Below, one piece after another: positions 23,481 through 35,708 of a stretch of DNA of 64,000 bases. A model generated the notes under the pieces. It was given only the letters and a program-made list of their open reading frames with translations, did no database searches and was not told the origin of the DNA. The stretch's first letter is position 1. Each line of letters begins with the position of its first letter. The DNA is from Neolentinus lepideus HHB14362 ss-1 (lineage: Eukaryota; Basidiomycota; Agaricomycetes; Gloeophyllales; Gloeophyllaceae): assembly GCA_001632425.1 (NCBI GenBank), contig KV425551.1, positions 730,996 to 794,995 on the forward strand, read 5' to 3'. The translations under genes were made by a program, and so were the position numbers.

Positions 23481-25578
23481 ATGTTGACGACACTTAACTG
23501 TCTTTCTCTGCTTGGTGCGGCTTCATTCGCAACCGCACTTTTCGTGGCAGATCCTCCAGCCTCATCATTTGCTGGAGCTACTACATCGGCTGTCTACCCT
23601 CCTCTCGGTGCAAGCTATGCTGCTGAAGCCTCGTACTTCCCGCCCGCAAGCGTGGTAGGGTTCCCCGGACCAACTCCAAGTACGTATTCATGCATGATGG
23701 ACTGATCAAGCGATCTTACATCTACTTTCCTTAGCTGGAGATGAGCCTGAAGCCATTGCAACTGCCCCTGCCATATCCCAGATGGAAAGCGTTTATCCTC
23801 TGACTGACCCTCTCCCCGCTGGGGCTGAGACACCTGGATTTGAGGTCATCAAGTACTGGGGTAATTTATCTCCTTGGTACTCCGTACCTGCTGGAGCGCA
23901 AGGTCTGCCTAATGCGTCGCCGCAAATTCCGTCTGGTTGCAGCATCAACCAAGTACACCTCCTCCACCGTCATGGAGCACGTTACCCAACTTCGGGCTCT
24001 GGCCCTGCAACCTTCGCGACGAAGCTTCACAACGCGTCTGTCAGCTATGGATTCAATGCATCTGGCCCTCTGGCTTTTTTGGCCACTTGGGAGTACAAGT
24101 TGGGTGCTGAGATCCTTACTCCTTTCGGTCGTGAGCAAATGTGAGTGGCTGCTACGATTTGTCTGTCGCGTACCGCTGATCGTTCCGAGCAGGTACGACC
24201 TGGGAGTAGGGTTCAGAGTGAAATATGGACAGCTTCTGAAAGGCTTCACGCAGTTGCCTGTTTTCCGGACCACATCGGAAGGTACGAATAGCCTCCAATG
24301 TAATTGCTTCCGTGTTAAGATCTTGCCGCCGGATCCCAGATCGCATGCTCAACTCTGCGTATGTTCTGTAATAACATGTCTCTATTATGATCGGCTGAAA
24401 ACATTTTATGATTGTTCAGACTCAACTTCGCCGCCGGCTTTTTCGGAGCGCAGACTTTCCAGCAGGATTATTACCAGTCCATTATAATTGAGTCGAGTGG
24501 ATACAACAACACGCTTGCTCCCTACAACGCTTGTCCTGTCGACAATGGGCCTGTTGGCAGCATTGCAACGACGTACGAGAATGCATGGATAGCCACATAC
24601 CTGACCCCTGCCTGGACTCGGCTGGCTCCCTATGTACCTGGCTTGGATTTGACTGTATCCGACATATATTCGATGCAGCAACTTTGCGCTTACGAGGTAG
24701 GAGACCTCCAGTCACATTGTTCGCAACAACACTGACTCCTTCAAGACTGTCGCCTTGGGATTCTCCGACTTTTGTGGCCTGTTCACTCAGGAAGAGTGGG
24801 AGGGCTACGAGTACTCAAATGGTAAGTGGCTTCCTTTCATCGCGAGCCATTATTTTTGCGATTACTTCGCAGATATCTCTTTTTGGTATAACAATGGCCC
24901 CGGCAACCCTACGTCGGCGGCCATGGGTCTTGGCTGGGTCTCCGAGGTGGTGGCACGCCTGACGCAAACGCGGACGACGGAGCCCTTCGCGGAGACGAAT
25001 GTCACTCTGAACTCTAACCCCGTTACTTTCCCCCTCAACCAACCTATCTATGTTGATGCCACTCACGATACAATTATTTCTGCGAGTAAGTTCATCACCT
25101 TTAATGAGAGAGTTTCTCTCATCGTCCATCAGTCTTGACAACCATGAACATGACGAGTTTCGTCCGGACTGGGCCTTTGCCGACCGATCACATCCCATAC
25201 GATAGGGTGAGTTTGCCTGGTGATATCTGGCGAGCTATTCGACCCTCTGATGTCGACGATATATAGTCATATATCGTCAGTCAGATTTCTCCATTTGGTT
25301 CAAACCTTGTCGGCCAGGTATTGTCCTGTCCCGCATCGAACATATCAACGCATATTCGATGGATCTTGAACGACGCCGTATTGCCTCTGACTGGTATTCA
25401 AGGATGTCCCGATGATCCCAATGGCCTGTGCGAGCTCTCCACCTTCATCTCCGCGTACAAGCAGCGTATCGCGGAGGTCGATTACGATTATGACTGCTAC
25501 GCCAATTATACCGTACCCGTTCCGGATACGATTGTGACTGGCCAGTATCCTGCTGCACTGAGAAACGGTACCAAGTAA
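23481..25578 (+). CDS. Secreted histidine acid phosphatase, phytase-like (copy 2)
   Basis: This is a paralogue of the gene at 20453, and the two proteins align along their whole length. The ATG at 23481 gives a signal peptide (MLTTLNCLSLLGAASFATAL). It has the same 'LLHRHGARYPTSG' active-site motif, 'FRTTSEGRMLNSALNFAAGF', 'SSGYNNTLAPYNACP' and 'YVDATHDTIIS', and the same Cys pattern and intron order. Copy-specific differences are concentrated in surface loops (for example DYNEVIIVEAS versus DYYQSIIIESS) and the signal peptide. The C-termini are nearly identical (PAALRNGTK here, PPALRNGTA in copy 1). Length is about 550 residues. It lies in tandem, same strand, and has its own TATA box, so separate regulation is possible. 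Confidence 0.88.
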
Positions 25579-26004
25579 CCACCGCCATACTCATCTCGGA
25601 CCATCAACCGAACTGTAATGACTTGACGTAGGGCTTTGGTTTCCGGAATTCGCATACAGAAATTGCATTCCATAAATTGCCGGGCGCACCAGCGTCTGCT
25701 GTCAATGGTTGTCGAGTGTGGGAGGCAACGATAACGGAAGCGCCCGGGACCTATATACACCGTGGAAAAGGCGGGCTCGCCTGCATGCGTGCCTTGCCCC
25801 GCAGTTGCTTATGCCGATATCTGCTCATCGTGGAACCGATCGCGAGTTCTTGCATACATGCTAATTTAGAGACCGGACCAAGTCCTGGGTCATTATCTAC
25901 CCATGCATTTCACCCAACTGTGGAATTCATATGAATAGCACACCGAAGCCTCGTCGCAAATAGGTCAGCGTACCAGTCCTTTTTCCTAATTGCTTCCATG
26001 GTAC
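25579..26004. other. Intergenic region
   Basis: This lies between phosphatase copy 2 and the receptor gene. There is a weak AT-rich 'ctatatacac' at about 25751. No gene is visible. Confidence 0.45.
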
Positions 26005-27541
26005 ATGGCACCGACGTCCGAGTACGGTGGTCAGTTCACCTTTGGTGAACGGCTTGGGCTCGTATTCATTGTCGAGACCGCTTGCCTGTCAGCACTCGCG
26101 ATATGCTCTCTGCTATCCTACATTGCAGTATGTCTTCCGATCGTTTATTGTCGTATGATAACTCATGCACAACATCTTCGCAGTACGGTGCTGTCAAAAT
26201 CATTCCTGGAGCTTCACGCAAATGGAGGACAGGCACCCATGTTCACTTCTATTTCTTAAGTCTCCTCATTTCAGACCTTATTCAAGCTATTGGTGAGCAA
26301 AGATAACTTCGTACGATCCTGAATCTAACCAACGTCCAGGGGGTATTATGGACATCCGATGGATTGTCAAGGCCGTACGTCGCCACCAACGTACGAACCT
26401 TGGGGTTACTGACATATTCTACAGAAAGTTGAAGTCGGGCCTTTCTGCACTGCCCAAGGTGCGATGAAACAAATTGGAGATGTCGGTGTCGCGTTAGCGT
26501 ACGTTTCTTACTCCACTGTGCACCAGTGTGCGCCTGAACTGAGGCTTCTCTTACTCAGATCGCAGGTAAGCATTAGAACTTCACGCGTTTTGAAAGCGCT
26601 GCCTGACCGAACGAACAGGCTATTGCTTTCCATACATTCGCAGTACTCGTTTTGCGATGGCGACCAGATCCATCTCGGAAGATTGCCTTCATTATTCTCG
26701 GATGCATCTGGACGTTCGTAGCTCTTATCGTCGGCCTCGGTCTTGGTACCCACAAGGGTGAAGATTATTATGGAGATACCCAATACTGTAAGCCTCTCTG
26801 CCATTCTTACAGCAAATTTCTGTACGCCTAATTACTAACTGATGTTTTCAGGGTGCTGGATTACTTCTGAATTTCCAGTCCAACGGATTGCTTTAGAATA
26901 TTTCTGGTTATGGTCCACAGCGTTGTTGAATATCGCTCTATACGTTCCTCTTGCACTTGTCCTCAAAGGCTACATCATCGTAGACGGGCTAAAGGTGCGG
27001 GTGGCTAAGAGTGAGGAGCGCAGCCATTTGAAAATGACGAGCAGTAACAGCATGAAGGATGCTGGTCGGTTAGCCATGGAAATGCTCTTGTAGGTCTCGA
27101 GCAAATCGTGGCGCGCCCTTGTTAATTCATTTGCGTAATAGCTACCCTGCAGTCTACACTATTACGGTTCTACCAGTCGCCGTCGTCCGCTGGAGAGCAT
27201 TCAATTCTGATGACGTCCCTTTCGTAGCGACTGTCGTCGCTGAAGTTCTCTTCGCTTCTTCCGGTCTTCTGAACGTCGTCCTTTTTTCCCTCACACGACC
27301 AGCCCTCCTGCCTGCTCGTGAAAGACGTAGTAATAGGTTCCTTGACACAACAGTGTTGTCGGATGTTGTGACAAGTTCACCACCATTCTCGCCAGGCCAT
27401 GGTCGTTCAGTGAGCGATCCATGTCGGGATGATTGGTCAGACGTTCGTCGGACGGGGTCGCTCCCGCGCGAAGATTTAAAGCCTCTCTCCTTGGGAGAAG
27501 CTATCTCGCCCGTCACGCCAGTTGAGCCTCTCACTGTATGA
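26005..27541 (+). CDS. Git3-like G-protein-coupled receptor
   Basis: This is a seven-span membrane receptor of the fungal glucose/cAMP-receptor-like (Git3/Gpr1) group, expected to signal through a heterotrimeric G protein. The ATG at 26005 gives MAPTSEYGGQFTFGERLGLV, entering helix 1. Splicing of about seven introns gives 'RTGTHVHFYFLSLLISDLIQ' and 'GGIMDIRWIVKAKVEVGPFC', then 'AQGAMKQIGDVGVALASQAI'. The later helices are 'IAFIILGCIWTFVALIVGLG', 'YFWLWSTALLNIALYVPLAL' and 'FYPAVYTITVLPVAVVRWRA'; the last is 'VAEVLFASSGLLNVVLFSLT'. A conserved Cys pair (VGPFC, QYWCW) probably links extracellular loops. The C-terminal tail of about 90 residues is rich in Ser, Pro and Asp. The ligand is unknown; the neighbouring phosphatases suggest nutrient sensing, but only by position. 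Confidence 0.82.
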
Positions 27542-28281
27542 TCTACGCCTCTTATTACCTTCCGTCTGTAGGCGAGTCGCTATCTGACTGTACTTCTTTG
27601 ACCACTTCTCCCACTTACAGCCCCTGCCCCTCCCTCGTCAAGCTTCGAAATCTTGTGCTACGAATTAAGGAAGATTTGTGCATTTTACTGCTTCTGTTAC
27701 GGCTCAGTCTACTCTTTTCCATCGCTGTCGCATTACTATTATAATCAGATCACACGTGTTAACGGAATACTCTATCCCCATCGTGTACAAGAGATCAAGT
27801 TGAAGACTTGAAGTATGCAGAGAACGTTTCAAGGTTCATTACAGAGAGAGGCACATGCTCGTCCATATGGCTGTTGCAATGGCATCGATGTCAGTGGACA
27901 TCTAAGTGTGGACATTCATATGTACTGTTTTGAACATGTCCTGATCCCTAACTTGGTTAATGCCAGAAGCCAAAATATCCATTGGGCAGCCATGGACAAT
28001 CTCGAATTCCCGACCGGAACGGAAGATTCCTACGACATCCAATATATCAACGTAAACATTGAATAAGTCCTTGTATGGTCGAGCACTCTCAGCGCCACGA
28101 ATTCGGACAATCTTCGAGACTTCACCATGATTGCATTAGATGCGTTAGTAATCTCGAGCACCATGCAAGGATAGCACAAGGTGATGACAATCAAAGAGGA
28201 CCACCCGAAAATAAAGACGATCGAAGGGCACCCAAATTACAGACGGCCTATGACAATAATAACCTCACCAGCCAAGTACAC
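27542..28281. other. Convergent intergenic region
   Basis: These 740 bp lie between the 3' ends of the receptor (+) and the transporter (-). They contain open frames of up to about 84 codons that read as random sequence. I see no gene or repeat. Confidence 0.45.
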
Positions 28282-30826
28282 CTATAGTGTGTACCTAAAG
28301 CCGCTCCACAGATCGCCCTTCTCTCTCCTGGCCTCCTCCACGCTCGCGAACGTCCCATTGCGCGGGTCCGCGCTTTTGTTGTCGATACCGACGATGACCT
28401 CGTCGCGCGCACCCGCCGCCTTCTGCGCGTTCTGATGGCGCAGGTAGAACAGGAAGATGAGAGAGCAGAGCCAGCCGATGGCAAGATACGCGAGGATGAT
28501 GCCGTGGCCAAGGCGGTACCACGGTTTGTCTACGGCACGGTACTGTTGGAAGACGTGAACGATTGCTTGAATGGAATGACACTCAGTACGTACCACGTTT
28601 GACGATACAGCGCCGTTGAGGTTGCCGCTGCAGGGACCGTCATCAGAGAGGCGATACAAGTCGAAATAACTTCGCGACTTACAACCCGATAGCCATAGCC
28701 AACGTAACGCTGCGCTTGTACGATCCTTCCGTGTTACTAGACACCCATGCGCTGCAGTCGATCAATCGATCAGTCAATTAAACTTCCATGATAGACTGCA
28801 GCAGAATACACATACACCGAGTTAGCTGAGATGGCAATAATCACTCTCGGGTCAATACCGCGTAATAGAAAAAAAACAGAGCTTGCAAACATACGGATCG
28901 TTGGATAAATTGCACTGCAATGCAAACAAGTCATTAGTGATTTGTCAGTGCAATACAAGACAGCACTCACGATGCGCCCAGGTACACAGCGAAGTATGAC
29001 AGCGACGGGTTCCTGGAAGCTATGAGAATGATATAGCTCGCTAGACCTGTCGAACATGCACGACATTAGTCTCTAATCACCATTCAATTCAATCCCAAGT
29101 GCAGTGAACTTAACCCACCGGTTGCAAACAGAACTCTATAAATATATGACGAAATTGAAATTTGTCAAAACGAAAGGCGCGGTAGATTACGACGCACAAA
29201 TTGATAATTCCTCGATGACCGATACGGTCGCCCCAGAAGCCGATAACGACTGTCACGATGCAGCCCCAGGCGTATACAGGGACTGAGAGGAGGTTGGCGG
29301 TGGTTGCCTTATATCCTGACGTGAAATGTTAGTAGGCGGACAACACGATGGGATAGTACGTCTAGTTACCTAGCTGATTGATGATAGTTGGTGTAAAAAG
29401 GGAGAACGCAAACAAAGGTCCGTCGCTACACGGAGTGACATCACTGTCAGTGGAACATATCCTGTACGCGCGCACATTTCATCTTACAAGCCACAGTACA
29501 TGCCCACTATAAATTAATTAATCAGTGTCACTCAAGAGCAACAAATATAATACTTACTAGCAATCCATGTCTTGATATCACGCAAACTCTCCCACACATA
29601 TTTCAACTTGAATTTCTCGCCACCAGCGCTGAACTGCTGGTCCTCCTGTAGGCGACGAATAACCCATACACCTGTTTTCATCCAATTCATTTGTAGTTCC
29701 ACAACACTCCATTAGCTCTGTCACTCACGCTCGGGCTCAGACAAGAACTTTGCCGTATCCGGGAAGTCCTGGATGATCCAGAATGACACTATGGCACAGA
29801 GGACCGTGAACAGGCCTTCAAGGATGAAGATCCAAGCCCAACCCGGCTTGCCACCAACACCATGCATGTTCTCGATGGCTGCTGCAAGAAGGCCACCTGC
29901 ATGCACATGCGCGGTTAGCTCAGATATACTTATTCGATGGAGGATGGGAATAGCATACTGAATGCACCGGCGACTGTGGCAGAGGAGAAGAATACTGCCA
30001 CACGGGAGCCAAGTTCGGATCGTTTGTACCAGCTGGAAGGCTCTGAATGTTGGAATATGATGCCATATGGATCCATGCTCACCATGTAATCTATAGGTGG
30101 TTATTGCACGTGAGGTGATATTCCGGAACTAGTGATGTACGTACGTAGAAAACGATTCCGGGATACAAACCGGCTTCGAAGAGACCAAGGAAGAATCGCA
30201 GAGCTGTATACTATCAGAGAAGAGCAGGTACAGGCATGTGAAACCTACTCACTCAGAAGTCCACTATAATCATGCATAACACCATGTAATGTCTAGAGAA
30301 GTGTGAGGTCCGTGTATTACATAGGCGGCCGGACCTACCATGACAATGCCCCACCCCAGCATAAGGAACGATAGCCATCGTGAGGGACGAAGTCTTTTGA
30401 GGGCAACATTGCTCGGAGGCTTGAATGCAGAACTTTCGGTCCGTATATATTCACTAGGGGTTGACTGAACATACCTCAAGCAATGCATATGGGAAGAAGA
30501 ACACCGTCAGCGCGATTAAGTATTGGTTATCGGTGATGCCAATATCCTTCTCGAGATTGTAAAGCTATTGCACCGTGAGCACGCGACTCGTTTCGTGCCT
30601 ACAGGAGACCTGCCTTCGCGTTCCCGATACTGCCCCGATCCAAAAAGTTGAGGAGATAAAGCAGAGCAAGCCATGGCACAACGTGGAGATCAATCCTGCG
30701 CATGAGCTTATTTGCATCGACACCGCTCGTGTCTACCTCTGGACGGAAGATGCCATCCGGTACGAGCTCGCTGTGGACGCCGAGCTCATGATCGCCCTTC
30801 GAAGACTTCTCGGACAGGGAAGACAT
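28282..30826 (-). CDS. MFS transporter, anion:cation symporter (allantoate-permease-like) family
   Basis: A plasma-membrane uptake carrier of the Dal5/Tna1 type. The ATG at 30826 gives MSSLSEKSSKGDHELGVHSE, and then the family signature 'LMRRIDLHVVPWLALLYLLN FLDRGSIGNAK'. Later stretches are 'DIGITDNQYLIALTVFFFPY', 'ALRFFLGLFEAGLYPGIVFY', 'KPGWAWIFILEGLFTVLCAI', 'DFPDTAKFLSEPEREWVIRRL' and 'FSLFTPTIINQLGY'. Many short introns (more than ten) split it, and the last exon ends at 28282 with 'YRLGHGIILAYLAIGWLCSL'. The size fits a 12-span carrier of about 500 residues. Members carry allantoate, ureidosuccinate, nicotinate, biotin or dipeptides, so the substrate is open. It directly follows ureD on the same strand. 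Confidence 0.85.
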
Positions 30827-31096
30827 GATGGTGGTAGAGCTCACACGAAACAAGGGGAGCTACATATAAACATTTCGCGCTCTGTAACAAGGAGCGTTGA
30901 TTTGCGCCGGGACAGGATTTAGCGTCGTATCTGTGGCGAGACGGATAAGACGCCCCCGATAAGCCTCTTTTCCTTTCTCGATAGGCCATGTCTTCATCCC
31001 CTTCCGTCCCTCTTCCGCGACCCAATGCTTGCCGCCTCTGTCGTTTGCAAGCAGGGACCACTCAATCACGACGTGTCGTACACTGACGGCCCCGTG

Positions 31097-32050
31097 TCAT
31101 ACAAATGCTTTCCGATACATGTCCGTCCCAACTACGTTCTCGAGTCTCCTGAGCGCCCTTTCAATCCAATGCTTCACCTCTTCGGTTTCCTTCCCCGCAA
31201 CCCGGACCATATAGCTGTCTTTGGATGACTCTACGAGTGTGCTGAGTGACCATAGCAGAGGCGGTGGTGTGTTACGTTTAAACACCGTTATTTCCTCGTA
31301 CTCTGCCTTCAGATCCGCAACTATGCCTTGAACTAGAGGTCCGTAGAGAATGATGGTGGCGTAGCAGGAATACGGTGCGAGCCTTGCAGCCAAATCCCGT
31401 TCCTTGAGCGCCCGTGTTTTGTCCTCTTCCAGGCACATCACGTCCTTTGCTATCCTCCGCCCGTCGATTAACACCTCGTTCATGCTGTAATATCGAGAGA
31501 AGGACCACTCCTCCCCGAGTGACTTCCGGCCTGACGTAACCCAGTCGAGGAGCACCGCCGATGATCCTTTGGCAAGATGGAAGGTTTGTAGCTGATTATA
31601 TGACGCAGCACGGAAGCAAGTGACAGGGTCGGGGAGTAGGAAGAGTGCGCCGTTGTCTGCTACGACCGCGTCCATGCTCTGTTTCGTGATGGGGTTTTCG
31701 GGCAATTGTTTGACTCCTGGCCGAGTCTTGAACACCTTTGTAGATCCCTGAGGCGTTCTTGCTCATATCCCCAGTCGGATGTGCATAATGATTGAACTCG
31801 CCTGAGTTAGCACCACGAGCGATGTCCCGCAACCTACATCGACATTCAACTGGACTTGATCACCACCAACTAGACCACCTCCATAGCTCATGTTGTAGAC
31901 CACAGCAACCCCATTTCCTTCCAGTCGAGGTGATAAGAGCTTGAGAGGATACGTATAAGATAGTTCCGAAAAAACAGCCGAAGAGCCATGCAGACGTAAA
32001 ACAATTCGCCCTGCACCAGCCTCGATTCTATCGACGGTGAGGGTGGACAT
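31097..32050 (-). CDS. ureD: Urease accessory protein UreD
   Basis: UreD works with UreF and UreG to load nickel into apo-urease in the cytosol. The ATG at 32050 gives MSTLTVDRIEAGAGRIVLRL. Family signatures are 'YTYPLKLLSPRL', 'YNMSYGGGLVGGDQVQLNVD', 'LTQGSTKVFKTRPG', 'DNGALFLLPDPVTCFRAASY' and 'VLLDWVTSGRKSLGEEWSFS'. The end is 'GTDMYRKAFV' with the TGA at 31097-31099, giving about 300 residues. The single intron (31748-31801) uses a GC donor; only that splice restores LTQGSTKVFK. The urease structural gene is not in the window. It is followed on the same strand by an allantoate-permease-like carrier, so a ureide/urea nitrogen link is possible. Confidence 0.9.
31748..31801 (-). other. GC-AG intron in ureD
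   Basis: The minus strand reads ..CTA ACT CAG|gcgagt.. and ..cctcag|GGA TCT ACA AAG. This 54-nt GC-AG intron is needed to give the conserved LTQGSTKVFK. No GT donor nearby keeps the frame. Confidence 0.8.
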
Positions 32051-32467
32051 GGCATTATCGAGCAATGAGGTAGCGCCCGAACGTAGGCTCGTGGTAAGCT
32101 TCTGCTATTGAGAATATTGAGGTTGATAGAGAGGATGAGCACGAGCCCCCGAATCTAGAGATACCGCCCACCGAAAACTGAGAGGAAAGAACATAATTCA
32201 TATTTGCTGCTTATCATCGAGACATAAACGAAACTACATACCAAACGAGAGTGCAGGTGCTAGTCACAAAGCAAGAGGGACTAAAAAGACGAAAAGAAAA
32301 AAAGAAAATGGACATCGGAAAGTGACAAGGAGCGACAGGGGACAGTTCTCATTAGTGGACGAGACCAAATCAAGAATTTTACACAGAAAGAAAGGAGTCA
32401 AAATATAGCTGAGACATGCAGAACTGAAACACCACAAAGCAGACACAGAGCAAAGGCAGGTCCATAA
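32051..32467. other. Intergenic region upstream of ureD
   Basis: This lies between the 3' end of byr4 and the start of ureD, both on the minus strand. It includes an A/G-rich stretch at about 32275-32310. I see no gene. Confidence 0.45.
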
Positions 32468-35166
32468 TTAATATCGGCGCGTCGCAAGCGCACGGATTTC
32501 ATAGAGATACGAGTGGTCAGGCGCCCCCACCTGGCATTGTTGGTCCAACCTCCAGCCCTTCATCTCAGCGCGATGCCGCTCTTCCGCGAGCCGGCAGTCC
32601 TCCACGAACGTCTCGTCCACGTCTGCCACGCACATGGACGCACGCGAGCCGCGGTCGCTCTCCGATTCCGACATGCTTCGGCTGCGGCCTTGTGGTGGAC
32701 TCGGGGTAGACATCCTGGTGGCCGAAGGAGCGCGACTTGCGTCTGACGGTTGCTCGAAGGCGCCTTGTTGACTAGCCCGAATGGTGCCACCTTTGGTCTC
32801 CCAGCCAGCGTCGTCCTCGTCGTCGGCCAAGTCAGCGAAGACATCCGGCTCGTCCTCTTCGGGAGGTAATGTCGATATCCAGCACATCTTGTGAGGGTCG
32901 AACATCATATTCCCCACTAGGCGTGCACCTGACGCGAATGACCCAACGGGAGAACCCATTGATGAGCCAGTGAGATGTGTGATCAGTGCAGGCCGCGTCG
33001 ATGTACCAACGGCTGCGTCGAAGTCACGCAGAACCTGATCATTACCTTCCCAGCGCAGTGTCTGAGGATTCCATTTCATATCCCCAACAACTAAGAAAAA
33101 ATCCGATGAATATGGGGACAAGCATGATGCGGATAGTGCACAAACCCTTCGGTACACCTACGCCACCAAGATTGCGTATGAGCGTTGGTTTGCGCTGGGT
33201 GATTGGTAATGAAGCTGCCTTCTTTTTCTTTGCAGAGGGCCCTTCAACGTGTGACGAAGAACCAAACTCGATGCGACTCGTCCGCCGCAAGCCACCGTCG
33301 GGATCTAGAGATAGTATAATAACATTAGACAAAATCACTGCATTGTGACACTTGAGACGTACCAGTACTGCCCCCCTTCCTTCTCCGTACTGTACATTTG
33401 CTGCCCTCTATCATCTTAGCAGAGTGCGTCCCACCAGGTATTCGATTGCCGAAACCCTTGGGCTGCACTCGGTATTTTATTTCCTTTTCACGATCAGTAG
33501 GTAGATCGTCGATGCTATCGAGCTCGGTTCCATCTCCATACATTCTCTGTCGCTTCGGGCGCTTGAGAACCTTCGGCGCAACAGACGACGAATTGGCAAC
33601 TCGAGGCGGAGATAATCTCGATCTCATCGAGGAGGTAGAAGTGGATGAATGGGAACGAGAATAAAGAGGCGATATTGAGCGACTCTGCGACGGTGAGGGA
33701 GCTGCTGCATTAGGGAAAACAGACGATATGGGGGGGCGTGACTTCAATCGAGAAGAAGACGTAGGCATAGTAAGACGGAGCGCAGCAGGATTAGAAGAGG
33801 GAGTGGATGGTCGGGTAGGGGGCACTTTAAAATCGGCTCCGTGTATACGGCCCGTCGAGCTGCTATGACTTGCCTTCGCACGGGATGCAGCCGTATGTTG
33901 GTCATATCGCGATGTATTACCGGGCGTCTTGGCCCTGGATGGGCCCACAGCAGACGCCTGCGCATGGAATGAGGTTTCGGTTAGTGAAGGTAATGACGCC
34001 TTGCGCGTCATTTTACGTTGTGATGAAGGGGGTGAAGGGGACTTCAAGCCCGGTTGAGACTTCTGAATTCTCAGACTACCAGGCTTGGGAGCAAGGAAGG
34101 AGGAAGACGGGGACGCAGGCGCGGAAGGCAAGGTTCCAGATGTCCGAGCGCGTGTGTGTTGGGTAGGGCGTGGCGGCGATGTTCTAACATTAAGCTTTGA
34201 TAGCTGTCGTGCGGAAGATATGGGAGGATTCGTGGGTGATTTAGCTCGGTCGCCACGCAATCTTGACGGCGGCCGCGCAAGTGTAGAAGGTCGTGAAGGT
34301 GCGCTCTTGCTGCGAACCTCGGCGGTACGCTTGGACTGCTGTTGCTGGGTGCTCTGGAGCATTCGACTTGGACTGAAATCGGCATCGTCGTCGATGACCA
34401 GGCCAATTTCAAAGTCGTCTTCGGGATCCGGACTAGCTATCTTGATTTGTTCTTCGACTACGGGTACTTTCTTCTTCATTTCCAATATTTTAGCCAAGTG
34501 CTTACCACCATGTCCGGACTCGAAGATCGCGCTAGGAATGACAAGCCCGTCAAGCTCACCGTCATCATCGTCCTCGTCTTCGGTTTCAGTCTCTGGCAAC
34601 GATGCGGACGTGTAAGTTGACGACGACGAAGTTTCAGCAAAACCAAGAGTCGAGGGAGCGTCCGATGACTGAGAAGAAGAGGTCTGGTCCCCCCATTCGA
34701 GGGAACCTTTCGAAGATTGATGATGAAGAGACTGGGGCCGCAGACATAACTGCGTAAGTTCCTCAGGTAGTGCAAAGTCGGCCTCCATATCCTCTTCAAT
34801 GGGATCGGATGTTGGCTGCGTGGATGGCTTGCTAGGGAACACAGACAAAGCAGACACTTTGATGGTGGAGATGCCTTCTTCGTCGTCGATGTCGTCGGGT
34901 GAGGATAGAGGCGGATGAATGGTAATCATCTGCGTGGATCCCCTCCTTGACTCGGAACGTGCGGTCATACCAGCGATGACGGCTTCTGCCCTCGCGCCTG
35001 CCGTCGTACTCAGTCCCATTTCGTCGTCCCAGTCGAGGTCATCTTCACCGTCCTTGTCGGACTCGGCATCAGAGGCGTGGAGGGGTTCACCGTCAGGAAG
35101 ATCGAAGTCAGCGTCGGGCCATTCTTCTCGAGCAAGAACACCAGAGGGGGCAGGGATAGTGGTCAT
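32468..35166 (-). CDS. byr4: Byr4/Bfa1-like mitotic exit/septation GAP scaffold
   Basis: Byr4 (Bfa1 in budding yeast) binds the Spg1/Tem1 GTPase at spindle poles and, with Cdc16/Bub2, forms the two-part GAP that restrains septation. The ATG at 35166 gives MTTIPAPSGVLAREEWPDAD, followed by the acidic conserved N-terminus 'DFDLPDGEPLHASD'. A low-complexity region of about 500 residues, rich in Ser, Pro and Arg, follows. The conserved C-terminal block is 'RRTSRIEFGSSSHVEG', 'QRKPTLIRNLGGVG', 'VVGDMKWNPQTLRWEGND', 'GARLVGNMMFDPHKMCW', 'ISTLPPEEDEPDVFADLADD' and 'HRAEMKGWRLD'. The middle is typical of the family in being poorly conserved. It has about three introns and roughly 870 residues. Confidence 0.85.
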
Positions 35167-35708
35167 AGATCGTAAAAAGGGCACTAATATGTTCGAAATT
35201 GCTCTGGAAATGAAAGGTGGGTCGGGTGAGTCGAGCGGGAAAGTAAAACAGGCGTTGTGGGGTCGAAAGTGAGAGAGCGGATCAAGTAAGCCGTGATTAT
35301 AGCATTAGCGGGTCAAGTGAAGGAAAAACGGAGGCTATTGTCGAACAACAGAACAAAATCAGAACGCAGAAAGAGCCTTTGCCGGCGACAGGAGAAAACT
35401 GCAGAGATAACAGTGCCTCGTGTTCGTCGTAGCAGACAGTGGCGGTATGGAACGAAGTATTGATGTGACGTGACAATAGTAACGCTCTAGCTCCGCCCAT
35501 GTGCATGGAGGCTCGAGCAGCCACAAACAATCGAATGCCGGCACAAATAACGGTGTGGCGCATTGTGGCCGGAACAATGAACAGCCTAGCCCTGGCCCAG
35601 TGGCCATTAAGTGAACCGAGATGGGCAATGCAGAGGATAAAGCCGTGCGCGCTGAGCGTTTAACCTAGGTCAACCACACTATTATGTCATTGCAATGAAT
35701 GGAATCCA
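35167..35708. other. Intergenic region upstream of byr4
   Basis: This is the byr4 promoter region plus the 3' flank of NRDE2. Open frames on both strands here look random. I see no gene, repeat or clear TATA box. Confidence 0.45.

Noticed and set aside
27815..28287. Open frames between the receptor and the transporter (84 and 71 codons)
   Set aside because: They have random composition, no splice partners and lie between two 3' ends.
30860..31096. Minus-strand open frame between ureD and the transporter (EWSLLANDRGGKHWVAEEGR..)
   Set aside because: The open stretch is short, has no domain, lies in the transporter's promoter/leader, and cannot be joined to ureD by an acceptable intron. UreD already has a typical end at MYRKAFV.
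34085..34615. Plus-strand 176-codon open frame inside byr4
   Set aside because: It is antisense to the low-complexity Ser/Pro-rich region of byr4; such regions are open on the opposite strand by composition.
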